Positions 34,884 to 43,302 of a DNA stretch of 64,000 bases are shown here, in pieces. Position 1 is the stretch's first letter. Each line of letters begins with the position of its first letter. Origin of the DNA: Thermoplasmata archaeon. GTDB lineage: Archaea > Thermoplasmatota > Thermoplasmata > Thermoplasmatales > Thermoplasmataceae. A model generated the notes under the pieces. That model worked only from the letters and a program-made list of their open reading frames with translations, ran no database searches and was not told the DNA's origin. Both the position numbers and the translations under genes were made by a program. The stretch lies in contig JAJZXB010000010.1 of assembly GCA_021846395.1 (NCBI GenBank), positions 19,559-83,558 on the forward strand, given 5' to 3'.

Positions 34884-36890
34884 TTAAAGAACCCTGTTGA
34901 AAAGTTCAAGCCTATCTATTGGGAATTTATTTATCCTTGTCTTTAACTGAACTTCGATGGATCTTGCAAGGGCTATAGGTATTCCTGTTGATGGTGATTC
35001 TGCAACTCCCTTTGCCATATCTGTGAACCCGGAAGGGTTTTCAACCAGTTTTGTATGAAATTCTGGAATTTTATCTGCTGTTAAGAGCCCAGAATCTGTT
35101 ATGTTTGTGGTCAATACCTGGCCATCCTCTGAATATCTTATCGTTTCACATAGAACTTCACTTATGGCCTGAATAGCTCCACCCTCTATCTGGCCCATTA
35201 TATTTTTTTCATTGAGTTTCTTTCCTATGTCATAGTAGGAATATATTTTAATTGAATCGGGGTCATGTGGGTCAGAGGTTACCATGTTGAAATTTGGAGT
35301 ATATTCATTATAGTCCACTTTATAATAATAAAGTTCGTCAAATTCGTTATTCAACAGAATGTCCTTATCATATTTGCCAAATTTTTTAATCGCATCCTTC
35401 CTAAGCAGTTCAGCGGCCTTTATAAGTGCAGAACCGTGAATTATTGCTGACCTTGACCCCCATGTACCCACACCCTCCTTCAATATTTCCGTATCGGGAA
35501 GTTCAAGGATGACCTTATCTTCTTCAACGCCAAGTTCCTTATTTAAAATGCTTCTTGCAAAGAGTTCGTGTCCCTGCCCATGAACATCTCCACCAAAATA
35601 TACATGAATGATTCCACCCTTTACAATCAAGCGGCATGTTTCACCTGGGGCAGCATCCTGATCAAGCATGAATAGAGCTATGCCAACATTCTTTTCCTTT
35701 GCCTTTTTTTCATAATCAAAATATTTCAATGCATCCTCAAGCAGCGATTTTGCAGGAGTCTTGAATTCCAACCCCAGTGGTGATTTAAATGGGGCGTCTA
35801 TTGCATTTTTCAGTCTTATTTCAGCCATATCCATGTTGAGTTTATCTGCCAGAAGATCAATCATTCTTTCCATTACTATTCCTGCTTCTGGTTTTCCAGC
35901 TCCCCGGTACCATCCGTTCAGGGATTTGTTTGTCAAAACATAATGGCCGTATAAATGAGCTTTTTCAATTTTATATGGGCCTGTCATAAGATGAATAACA
36001 TTTCCCAGATCATCTGATGCTGTGTCAACATAATATGCACCATTGTCTATGTAAACATCTCCATCCAATCCCGTTATTTCTCCATCATTTTTTGCGTACA
36101 CGGTTATGTCTGCCCTTATGCCTCTTCCACCATGTGCAGAATTTATGTGCTCGGTTCTTGTCTCTATCCATTTTACCGGCTTTTTATATTTCATTGAGGC
36201 ATAACATGCGGCAATATATTCGGGATACATAGCTGCCTTAAGACCAAATGCGCCCCCTGTGTCAACATGATGGACAACTATATTTTTTTCTGAAATTCCA
36301 AATTGCGATAATGATTTTACAAAATAATTCTTTAGCCTGTGAATTGACTGGGATGAAACGTATATATGCAGAACACCGTTCCTATAGTCAGCTATGATTC
36401 CCCTTGTTTCCATGGGGTTTGCCAGTACCCTGCCAATATCTATTGTATCCTTAACCTTTATATCATATTTAACTTCAGACTCATCAAAAGTTTTGCCGGT
36501 TTCAGTTGTCGATAGTATGTTATTTTTTAATCCAAATATGGGCTTGCTTTTTAAGGAAGCTTCTATGGTGGTTACTGCATCATTTATGGGTTCGTAGTCC
36601 ACATCTACACCTTCAATAAGATCCTCACTTTCGTACCTATTTTCTGAAAAAACAGCTGCTACTGGTTGACCCACATACCTGACCTCATCAATGGCGAATA
36701 TTGGCTCAGCATTATCATCATTTTTCATGTTGTAAAAACCCTTTATTTCCAAGGCATTGAGACCGCCAGAAACGGTTTTTATTCTTGCATGGGCATATGG
36801 ACTTCTTACGACCGACATGTAAAGCATATTGGGGAATTTCAAATCGTCTATATACTGGCCAGTACCATTTACAAATCTATCGAGATACAT
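34884..36890 (-). CDS. Molybdenum hydroxylase large (molybdopterin) subunit
   Basis: 668 residues, somewhat shorter at the N-terminus than the typical 750-800 of xanthine-oxidase-family large subunits. It has the TGQYIDDLKFP start, a RSPYAHARI segment, GGAFGLKAAMYPEYIAA, and the catalytic region GVAESPSTG with the active-site glutamate. The CO-dehydrogenase-specific AYRCSFR loop is replaced by GWYRGAGKPEA, so this is not a CO dehydrogenase. The likely substrate is an aldehyde (for example glyceraldehyde in the non-phosphorylated Entner-Doudoroff route of Thermoplasmatales), but that is an inference. It overlaps the small-subunit gene by 14 nt. Confidence 0.9.
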   Translation of the reverse strand: MYLDRFVNGTGQYIDDLKFPNMLYMSVVRSPYAHARIKTVSGGLNALEIKGFYNMKNDDNAEPIFAIDEVRYVGQPVAAVFSENRYESEDLIEGVDVDYEPINDAVTTIEASLKSKPIFGLKNNILSTTETGKTFDESEVKYDIKVKDTIDIGRVLANPMETRGIIADYRNGVLHIYVSSQSIHRLKNYFVKSLSQFGISEKNIVVHHVDTGGAFGLKAAMYPEYIAACYASMKYKKPVKWIETRTEHINSAHGGRGIRADITVYAKNDGEITGLDGDVYIDNGAYYVDTASDDLGNVIHLMTGPYKIEKAHLYGHYVLTNKSLNGWYRGAGKPEAGIVMERMIDLLADKLNMDMAEIRLKNAIDAPFKSPLGLEFKTPAKSLLEDALKYFDYEKKAKEKNVGIALFMLDQDAAPGETCRLIVKGGIIHVYFGGDVHGQGHELFARSILNKELGVEEDKVILELPDTEILKEGVGTWGSRSAIIHGSALIKAAELLRKDAIKKFGKYDKDILLNNEFDELYYYKVDYNEYTPNFNMVTSDPHDPDSIKIYSYYDIGKKLNEKNIMGQIEGGAIQAISEVLCETIRYSEDGQVLTTNITDSGLLTADKIPEFHTKLVENPSGFTDMAKGVAESPSTGIPIALARSIEVQLKTRINKFPIDRLELFNRVL

Positions 36891-37365
36891 GGATCTCCTC
36901 CCTTTCCTTTATATTTTTATTAGCCTTTTTTATTGAATCTATTATGCTTCTGTATCCAGTGCATCTGCACAGGTTTCCCCTGAGATTCTTTTTTATATAA
37001 TCATCATCTACTTCCTTATCCCCTGCATTTTTTAAAAGGTAGAAAGATTCAATAATCATTCCTGGAGTACAGAAACCACACTGAAGTCCCTGTTCTTCAA
37101 CATAGGCATCCTTTATTGCATCAAGTTCCGGGTCTTCGTGCTCTATGGTTGTAATTTCATGATTATTTGCCTGCATTGCAAGGACTGTACATGATTTTAC
37201 CGATTTTCCGTCCATTAAAACTGTGCATGCCCCACAGTTTGATGTGTCACATCCTATATGTGTTCCTGTAAGGTTTAATTCGTCTCTCAGGAAATTTACC
37301 AGTAACAGCCTTGGTTCAATATCTTTCTTATATTGTTTTCCATTTACTCTAATATTTACCATCAT
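36877..37365 (-). CDS. Molybdenum hydroxylase small [2Fe-2S] subunit
   Basis: 162 residues. First cluster: CDTSNCGACTVLMDG with a further C; second cluster: GLQCGFCTPGM and CRCTGYRSI. These are the two [2Fe-2S] sites of the small subunit of the xanthine-oxidase family. It passes electrons from the molybdenum site to the FAD subunit. It overlaps the large-subunit gene and abuts the FAD-subunit gene (ATGA-type overlap of 4 nt). Confidence 0.95.
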   Translation of the reverse strand: MMVNIRVNGKQYKKDIEPRLLLVNFLRDELNLTGTHIGCDTSNCGACTVLMDGKSVKSCTVLAMQANNHEITTIEHEDPELDAIKDAYVEEQGLQCGFCTPGMIIESFYLLKNAGDKEVDDDYIKKNLRGNLCRCTGYRSIIDSIKKANKNIKEREEIHVSR

Positions 37366-38219
37366 TTTGAATCACCATATACTTCCTTTAAACCCTTTAC
37401 AAATATATTCTTTAGAATTTTTTCTTTATCTTCCTTTGTCCCGTTATAGTCATCGTCCAGTTCAATTATATTTGAAAGTTTATTGAATGCCTCTTCGGAT
37501 GTTTTGTCATCTATCTTTTTGCCGATAAGATAAGTTTCGGCTTCTTCTGCTTTAACTGCAGTTGAGGATACGTTTGTAAGTGCAATGCCAATATCCTTCA
37601 CAGTTCCATCGGAATTTAATTTCATGTTTATTGCAACTGCGAATACTGCAAAATCACTGGCAAGTGTTGTGTATTTGAAATATTTGCCATGATATCCTGT
37701 ATTTTTTATACTTATTTTTGTGAGTATATCATTTGAATCCAGGGCTGTTGTATATGCATCCTTAAAAAATTCTGATGAATTTAATGTTCTTTTGCCACTG
37801 GAATTTGTAATCTCAAACTCAGCATTCAATGCAAGCATCACTGCAGGCATATCATTTCTTGGATCGGCTTCACATATATCTCCTCCAATGGTTCCCATAT
37901 TTCTTACCTGCGGGTCCGCTACCTTGCCGGCTGCGTCAAATAAAAGTGGGCAATTTACGGAGATTGTGTTACTGGCCGCAACTTCAGCTGTTCTTGTCAT
38001 AGGGCCAATTTCCAAGTTGTTATTATGTTTAATAAAACTGAGCCCACTGATATTGGAAATATCTATAATATTCGGTATAGAGGTAAATCTCATCTTCAGT
38101 AACGGAATTATACTCTGACCTCCTGCCAAAATTTTTGAATCGTCTTTGTATTTATCCAAAAGCTCTTCAAGGCTGGCCATATCTGATGGTGCAAAATATT
38201 GGAATTTTTCGGGATACAT
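37362..38219 (-). CDS. Molybdenum hydroxylase medium (FAD) subunit
   Basis: 285 residues. It shows AGGQSIIPLLKMR near the N-terminus and MGTIGGDICEADPRNDMPA, the FAD-binding pattern of CoxM-type subunits. It transfers electrons from the [2Fe-2S] subunit to the acceptor. First gene of the medium-small-large operon on this strand. Confidence 0.93.
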   Translation of the reverse strand: MYPEKFQYFAPSDMASLEELLDKYKDDSKILAGGQSIIPLLKMRFTSIPNIIDISNISGLSFIKHNNNLEIGPMTRTAEVAASNTISVNCPLLFDAAGKVADPQVRNMGTIGGDICEADPRNDMPAVMLALNAEFEITNSSGKRTLNSSEFFKDAYTTALDSNDILTKISIKNTGYHGKYFKYTTLASDFAVFAVAINMKLNSDGTVKDIGIALTNVSSTAVKAEEAETYLIGKKIDDKTSEEAFNKLSNIIELDDDYNGTKEDKEKILKNIFVKGLKEVYGDSK

Positions 38220-38412
38220 AGGAAATTATAGTAAATAGTTATATATAAGTTTTATTAATAACTGCAAAAACCTCTCAATCCATGATTTAATAAAATATGA
38301 CCATGTTGTTGAATCGTAAGCATTACTATATAGAAAACCTATTTTATATATAGTAAATCTTTTATTTTATTTATTGATAATAACAGTTAAAAAAAGAAAG
38401 GAAGGTGCGTAT

Positions 38413-39033
38413 ATGATTACAATGGTAGCGTTTAATATGGAGGGGACCTTAATAAAAAATAGAAATTCGTGGAATAGTGTAATGAATGCACTCTCACAAA
38501 ATCCATATTTCAATATCAATTACAGTTTTAATTATTTATATAGTAACTTAAATAATAAAATAAATATAAATATGAACAACAATGAATTAAATGATATTAT
38601 AATAAACTCATTCAACTACCAAGCCATATATGAGGGGATAGATGATACAATTGATTTGTTGCACCAAAATGGAATAAAAGCTATTATCATTACAACTGGT
38701 GTTAAGCAATATGCGAAACTTATGTCAAAACAATATAGTTTTGATGGGTATATTGGAAATGAAATTAAATCGGTAAATGGGAAAATAAAATTTATACAGA
38801 ATATTGATCCTTTAAAAAAGGGAGCTATATTGAATAAAATAAGAATGAAAAGGGGTTACAGAAAGGACAATATACTGTCAATTGGAAGCTCTATTATGGA
38901 CTTGTCCATGAAATCCTCATCTGGAAAATTTATAGCATTTAACCCGGATAGCAACGAGGTTAAAAGATGTGCAGATTTGGAGGTGGAATCAAACAGTGTG
39001 TATGACATATTTAATTTAAAAATGATTGCATAA
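38413..39033 (+). CDS. HAD-superfamily protein without the catalytic aspartates
   Basis: 206 residues from ATG 38413; SD-like GGTG precedes it (an ATG 13 codons upstream in the frame is less likely). The fold is HAD with a cap domain: FNMEGTL stands where the catalytic DxDxT normally is, ITTGVKQYAK is the motif II region, KKGAILNKIRMKRG the lysine of motif III, and SIGSSIMDLSM replaces GDSxxD. The nucleophile and the acid/base aspartates are thus N and E, and the motif IV D is S. It probably has no phosphatase activity and may be a binding or regulatory protein. Closest active relatives are SerB-like phosphatases. Confidence 0.8.
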   Translation: MITMVAFNMEGTLIKNRNSWNSVMNALSQNPYFNINYSFNYLYSNLNNKININMNNNELNDIIINSFNYQAIYEGIDDTIDLLHQNGIKAIIITTGVKQYAKLMSKQYSFDGYIGNEIKSVNGKIKFIQNIDPLKKGAILNKIRMKRGYRKDNILSIGSSIMDLSMKSSSGKFIAFNPDSNEVKRCADLEVESNSVYDIFNLKMIA

Positions 39034-39038
39034 CTTAA

Positions 39039-39965
39039 CTATAATTTTCTCATCATTATATTTTTAACGGAATGATTTCTTGATTTTTCGAGAATAATAT
39101 CAGCTCTTCCCATTGTTGGAATTATATTATTTATAAGATTTTTTTCATTGATCTCCTTCCATATTCTATTTCCTCTTAAAATGGCCTCTTCATCATCGAT
39201 ATTGGCATATTCATTGAAATATGAGTTTTTATCCGTAAACGCTGTCTTTTTTAACAATAAAAATCTCTGTATAAACCATTCCCTTAATGAATTTAGTGAT
39301 GCGTCAATGTATATTGAAAAATCAAGAAAATTGGATATATGCATGGTGCTCCCCTGTTTTTCCTGTAATATATTTAAACCTTCAAGAATAACAATATCTG
39401 GATTTTTTATTTCCTGATACCTTCCGGATAAGATATTGTATTCAAGATGGGAATAAAGAGGAATTTTCAGTAGTTCTGTTCCAGATTTCAAGCCGATCAG
39501 GAACTTGACCAGGCTTTTTATATTATAACTTTCCGGAAAGCCTTTTTTATTCATTATATTTCGCATTTGCAAAACCCTATTTGGATATAGAAAGTTATCA
39601 GTTGTTACAATTACAACGTTGTATTTTTCCTTCGATCTTTCCAACAATGTTTTCAATACTCTTGCTGTTGTACTTTTACCAACAGACACACTCCCTGCTA
39701 TACCCAGAATGTATGGAACCTTGCGTGATTTTTGTCCCAGAAAATCATCCCTGTAGGCATGAAGATTTCTGTGTGAACTATAGTGCAGGTTAATAAGTCT
39801 TGATATTGGAAGATATATTTCGCTGATTTCACTTAATGATATGGGATCATTGAGTCCCTTTAAGTGTGTCAGATCCGATTTGCTGATATTAAGCGGCATC
39901 TGGTCACGTAAATTGGACCATTTACGCCTTGTAAAGTTGAGGAATATTTCATTGTAGTTGTGCAT
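39039..39965 (-). CDS. coaA: Type I pantothenate kinase
   Basis: 308 residues, bacterial CoaA type. P-loop GSVSVGKSTTA at about residues 90-100, then TTDNFLYPN, KKGFPESYN and ILEGLNILQ. It phosphorylates pantothenate, the first step to CoA. Most archaea instead use pantoate kinase, but the Thermoplasmatales relative Picrophilus has a characterised pantothenate kinase of this group. It is divergent from the DUF1537 pair and convergent with the HAD gene. Confidence 0.93.
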   Translation of the reverse strand: MHNYNEIFLNFTRRKWSNLRDQMPLNISKSDLTHLKGLNDPISLSEISEIYLPISRLINLHYSSHRNLHAYRDDFLGQKSRKVPYILGIAGSVSVGKSTTARVLKTLLERSKEKYNVVIVTTDNFLYPNRVLQMRNIMNKKGFPESYNIKSLVKFLIGLKSGTELLKIPLYSHLEYNILSGRYQEIKNPDIVILEGLNILQEKQGSTMHISNFLDFSIYIDASLNSLREWFIQRFLLLKKTAFTDKNSYFNEYANIDDEEAILRGNRIWKEINEKNLINNIIPTMGRADIILEKSRNHSVKNIMMRKL

Positions 39966-40069
39966 ATTTGATATATTATCATGTATTAAAGGATTTATTC
40001 ATTGAAACAATATTTATGGATAAAGTTGATGAATGCAATATATTATATATTTTAAAAAAATTAAACACA

Positions 40070-40612
40070 ATGACGTTTGTTGTCTTTTCAGATGACCTTA
40101 CTGGTGCCTCGGGCATTGCTTCTCTTATTGGAAACAATTCGGTTACGGTTCCATTTTATAATATAGGCAGAATAGACTTAAAAAAATATGATTGTGTTTC
40201 AATAGATATGGAAACCAGGGACTCAAAACCTAATTATTCTGAAGAATTGCTCAATAAATTAATTAGCAGATTTAAAGATATGACTATTGCATTCAGAATT
40301 GATAGTACATTAAGAGGCAATATAAAAGAATATTTAACTGTTTTAAGTGAATTTAAAAAAATTATTATCACCGATACAATACCTGAATACAAAAGATTTA
40401 CGAGAAATGGGTTCACAATAATGGGCAACAGTAAAATGGATATTAATAAAATTATTCCGGATAAGCCCGCAAACAAAATAATGATAATGGATTCTGAGAA
40501 ATATAGTGATTTAAAAAAAATCGCATTCAAATGCATTTCAGAGAATTATATGCCTGTTGATTCTGGTATTCTTATAAAACTGTACTTCGAAAAGTCAGTA
40601 ATTAATAAATAA
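40070..40612 (+). CDS. DUF1537 four-carbon acid sugar kinase, N-terminal domain
   Basis: 180 residues from ATG 40070 (MTFVVFSDDLTGASG). The DDLTGASG motif and AFRIDSTLRGNIKEY are family-specific for the substrate-binding N-domain. The C-terminal nucleotide-binding domain is encoded by the next gene (40612). The typical single-chain protein is about 420 residues; the two pieces here add up to about 320, so parts are missing or reduced. An A/T box (TATATTTTAAAAAA) lies about 25 bases upstream. Confidence 0.75.
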   Translation: MTFVVFSDDLTGASGIASLIGNNSVTVPFYNIGRIDLKKYDCVSIDMETRDSKPNYSEELLNKLISRFKDMTIAFRIDSTLRGNIKEYLTVLSEFKKIIITDTIPEYKRFTRNGFTIMGNSKMDINKIIPDKPANKIMIMDSEKYSDLKKIAFKCISENYMPVDSGILIKLYFEKSVINK

Positions 40613-41040
40613 TGATGATTCAAATGAATAGATGTGCAATAATAATTGGAACTCGAAGAAATCAAACTCTGGAACAGATCAAATCCATGCTGAATAATAA
40701 TATAAAAATAAAAAAAGAGAGTGATGAAATTGGGAATATTGATTTATATTATTTTACAGAAAACAGCTGGAAAAATCTTAACTTTCCTGAATTTCTTAAT
40801 AAACTGAAAAAATATGATGCACTTGTATTGAGTGGTGGATTCACAGCCTATACATTGTTATATGCTTCGGGTTTTATTTGCATAGAAAATTTCGGATCTA
40901 TTTCACCACTGATCTCTACCGGCCGTATAAAGGGTGGAATTCTCGATGGTAGAGTTGTAATATTAAAAGGTGGTAGCATTGGGGATAAAAATATTTATTT
41001 AAAAATTATTGAAACTCTGGCCGGCAACAGTAAATGGTAA
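40612..41040 (+). CDS. DUF1537 four-carbon acid sugar kinase, C-terminal domain
   Basis: 142 residues from ATG 40612 (ATGs at 40615 and 40624 are alternatives). Segments ALVLSGGFTAYTLLY and GGILDGRVVILKGGSIGD match the C-terminal nucleotide-binding domain (GG-x-T-A, K-x-GG-x-G). It follows the N-terminal domain gene with TAATG overlap. Either the family has been split into two chains here, or a frameshift separated them. Without the ribosome-binding site GGTGA that many genes in this window have, re-initiation is the only obvious route. Confidence 0.7.
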   Translation: MMIQMNRCAIIIGTRRNQTLEQIKSMLNNNIKIKKESDEIGNIDLYYFTENSWKNLNFPEFLNKLKKYDALVLSGGFTAYTLLYASGFICIENFGSISPLISTGRIKGGILDGRVVILKGGSIGDKNIYLKIIETLAGNSKW

Positions 41041-41291
41041 CGGTATGGTTTCCTGTGTGGCTATTCATAAGTTTAATGTAATTTATAAAATAAATGTATA
41101 ATGAGTCATCCTTTTACATACACATAGAATTGAGAATTCTTCTTCAATCGCCTGTCCTATCCTATCGGATGAGGGTCCAATTCCTATAGATGTAAAACAT
41201 AACTGCTTGTTGCCAATTTATTTAATTCATTATTTAACATATCAAAAGCAGGATTGTACTACTTATCTATCGTATTATCAACAATTCACCT

Positions 41292-41462
41292 TTAATTGCC
41301 CTTTGTTACCCCAAATAATTGAATTTCATGCTCATAGAAGTTTACAACAATAACGGTGTAAGTTTCCATTTCTCTCTGTTTTTCAGGAATTTTTTTGCTT
41401 TCATATCCGGTAATCTCGGTTACCAATTTTGGAATATTATTAAAAAATAAATTATTATCCAT
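41292..41462 (-). CDS. Small ORF, 56 residues, unknown
   Basis: ATG 41462 to TAA at 41292-41294. The sequence contains KIPEKQREMETYTVIVVNFYEHE and ends GVTKGN, and has a normal-looking amino acid mix for a small soluble protein. A TATA-like stretch (GTATATTTAA) lies about 20 bases upstream of the start. No homologue recognised. The surrounding 41041-41640 stretch is otherwise AT-rich and without a feature I can support. Confidence 0.4.
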   Translation of the reverse strand: MDNNLFFNNIPKLVTEITGYESKKIPEKQREMETYTVIVVNFYEHEIQLFGVTKGN

Positions 41463-41647
41463 GTGTTATAAATTAAATATACAAATATCAAAATTTTTAA
41501 TTGGTTACTATAATTGGATGAATAAGAAAATTTTTGCATAAATTACCCTTTTATGACAAATATGTATAACATTTAAACAAAATAATGACATTATAGAGAA
41601 TTTCTAAAAACCTCAGTTTTTTGGAAGCTTTTTAATTTGTCAATTCC

Positions 41648-41805
41648 GGTGAACTACCTCACGTTAAAGCTGTGAAGCTTCCTATATCAACCACAAAGCT
41701 TGCCTTCAGAAGGAATATTGTTCAGGCATTCCATCATGGAGGTAGAGACTTTAAGCTTCATCCACATCACAAGCCCAGTGGCTTTCGTCCTTTAAATCGT
41801 TTGTA
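41648..41805 (-). mobile_element. IS200/IS605-derived relic with both ends but no transposase
   Basis: The left part (41648-41755) matches the tnpB-end sequence of the intact element at 416-540: hairpin GTGAACTACCTCAC, then TGTGAAGCTTCCTATATCAA and ACCACAAAGCTTGCC. The right part (41765-41805) matches the left end at 2125-2176 (CTTCATCCACATCAC to TTTGTAA). Everything between, about 1.6 kb in the intact copy, is missing, so it is a non-autonomous or deletion derivative. It could be mobilised by TnpA from the intact copy and still carries the end region that supplies the guide-RNA scaffold for TnpB. The hairpin stem is weaker than in the intact element. Confidence 0.8.
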
Positions 41806-41840
41806 AAATTCTAAAGATTACGGAGCAAAGTTTCCTGATA

Positions 41841-42515
41841 TCACAGCACACTCAATACATTGTATAGCCCTCTTTTATCACCTGGCGTTGATAATAAGAC
41901 TGACTTTATCCCATATTTTGCGAGCTCGTCACAATATTCTCTTAAATTCTCAAAATCCACGTATGGTTGTTTTATTTCCTCTATTGTTTTGGTATTTTTT
42001 TTGGTTTTTATGATAATGTATGGGATTATATTATATTCATTAAAAGCAGATAATCTTTTTATATCTCTTATATTTAATCCAAGATAAAAATCAGCATTTG
42101 CCTTTAATCTTTTGTGAATCGTCAAATCGTTTTTAGAAAAACTCAGAATTAATCCCGTTTTAATATTATTAGTTCTGGATATTTTAAGAACGGCCTCGGA
42201 TGTCAAATCATTTATCTCGTTCCCGTACTTAGGCATATCGCCCATCGTAAATACTATTGATGAATCTATATACTTCGCTCCCTTTATGACAGACCGGATA
42301 TATATTTCTTCAACACTATTCAGAGTTTGATTTATGATTATTTCTTTTCCTTCATATCTTTTTCTTAAAATATATCCGATCAATAATGGTGGTATCTTGG
42401 GATAGCCAAGAGGGTTATCAGGTATATCGAATCCATCATAATTTTCAAGATTCTGTATTTCTTCATTGATGTTTTTTTCCTTTGTAAATGGATATATTTC
42501 TGCATATAATTTCAT
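41841..42515 (-). CDS. Methylenetetrahydrofolate reductase-like TIM-barrel protein
   Basis: 224 residues. It opens with GFDIPDNPLGYPKIPPLL, the signature region of archaeal MTHFR-like proteins, and continues with a barrel: HINQT-type TLNSVEEIYIRS, FTMGDMPKYG, FYLGLNIRDIKRL. The protein is smaller than standard MetF (about 280-300). It may reduce methylene-tetrahydrofolate or a related pterin, or act on another folate-linked substrate; the assignment is moderate. Confidence 0.6.
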   Translation of the reverse strand: MKLYAEIYPFTKEKNINEEIQNLENYDGFDIPDNPLGYPKIPPLLIGYILRKRYEGKEIIINQTLNSVEEIYIRSVIKGAKYIDSSIVFTMGDMPKYGNEINDLTSEAVLKISRTNNIKTGLILSFSKNDLTIHKRLKANADFYLGLNIRDIKRLSAFNEYNIIPYIIIKTKKNTKTIEEIKQPYVDFENLREYCDELAKYGIKSVLLSTPGDKRGLYNVLSVL

Positions 42516-42787
42516 TAGGCATGTTATACGATTATTGATATAGATTTTTTGTTTATATTTTAATAAATGTTAATTTAGAATTGAATATTATTATCAGTAA
42601 TATATTTGAGCTCTGGTTTGCAATTTTATTCTTAAAATCAGCACCATCAATATACTCAGAAATACGTACTATTTTTTTAATTTCGTTAAATTTTTGTAAT
42701 ATAATAATCAAAAAAATATAATATCAAAATATCGTGGAGAGACATTATTACAGCTATACAAATATTTTTAACTTAGAAACACATTTT

Positions 42788-43228
42788 ATGAAAATGAAAA
42801 AAACGGATAGTAGCTTTGGAATCATTATATACAAAATTGAAAATGGCATAATGGAATATTTATTTTTAAAACGCTCTGGTGGATGGCTCGATTTCCCAAA
42901 AGGTCATATGGAAGACAAAGAAACTGAAATTCAGGCAGCCTTAAGGGAAACACGGGAAGAAACAGGAGTTGAATTACATGACACCGATCTCGATCCAGAG
43001 TATGAATATATCCTTGATTATGTTTTCACCTTCAATGGGGTTAAAATTTTTAAAAAAGTAAAAATGTTTCTTGCCAAAATCAGTTCAAAAACGTTAATAA
43101 AAGTTTCAAATGAACATACAGGATACGTGTGGCTTGATTATGATAATTCGTACAATAATCTTAAATTTCAGAATCAGAAGAATATGCTAAAAAATGTGAA
43201 TGCCCATTTAAATAGTGTTGGTAAATAA
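42788..43228 (+). CDS. NUDIX hydrolase (Ap4A-hydrolase-like)
   Basis: 146 residues from ATG 42788 (42794 is an alternative leaderless start). The Nudix box is complete: GHMEDKETEIQAALRETREETGV (positions 23 residues, G-x5-E-x7-REUXEEXGU). An N-terminal FGIIIYKIENG and WLDFPKGH precede it. Members hydrolyse diadenosine polyphosphates or other nucleoside diphosphate derivatives. Alone on its transcript. Confidence 0.85.
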   Translation: MKMKKTDSSFGIIIYKIENGIMEYLFLKRSGGWLDFPKGHMEDKETEIQAALRETREETGVELHDTDLDPEYEYILDYVFTFNGVKIFKKVKMFLAKISSKTLIKVSNEHTGYVWLDYDNSYNNLKFQNQKNMLKNVNAHLNSVGK

Positions 43229-43302
43229 CTTATATTTAAAAATTTACTTTTTTTTGAATATTTTCAATTCCTTAATTTTTATTATATACAATATTAAAAT
43301 TT

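Noticed and set aside
34884..36890. Carbon monoxide dehydrogenase large subunit
   Set aside because: The AYRCSFR active-site loop that identifies CO dehydrogenase is absent; GWYRGAGKPEA is present instead.
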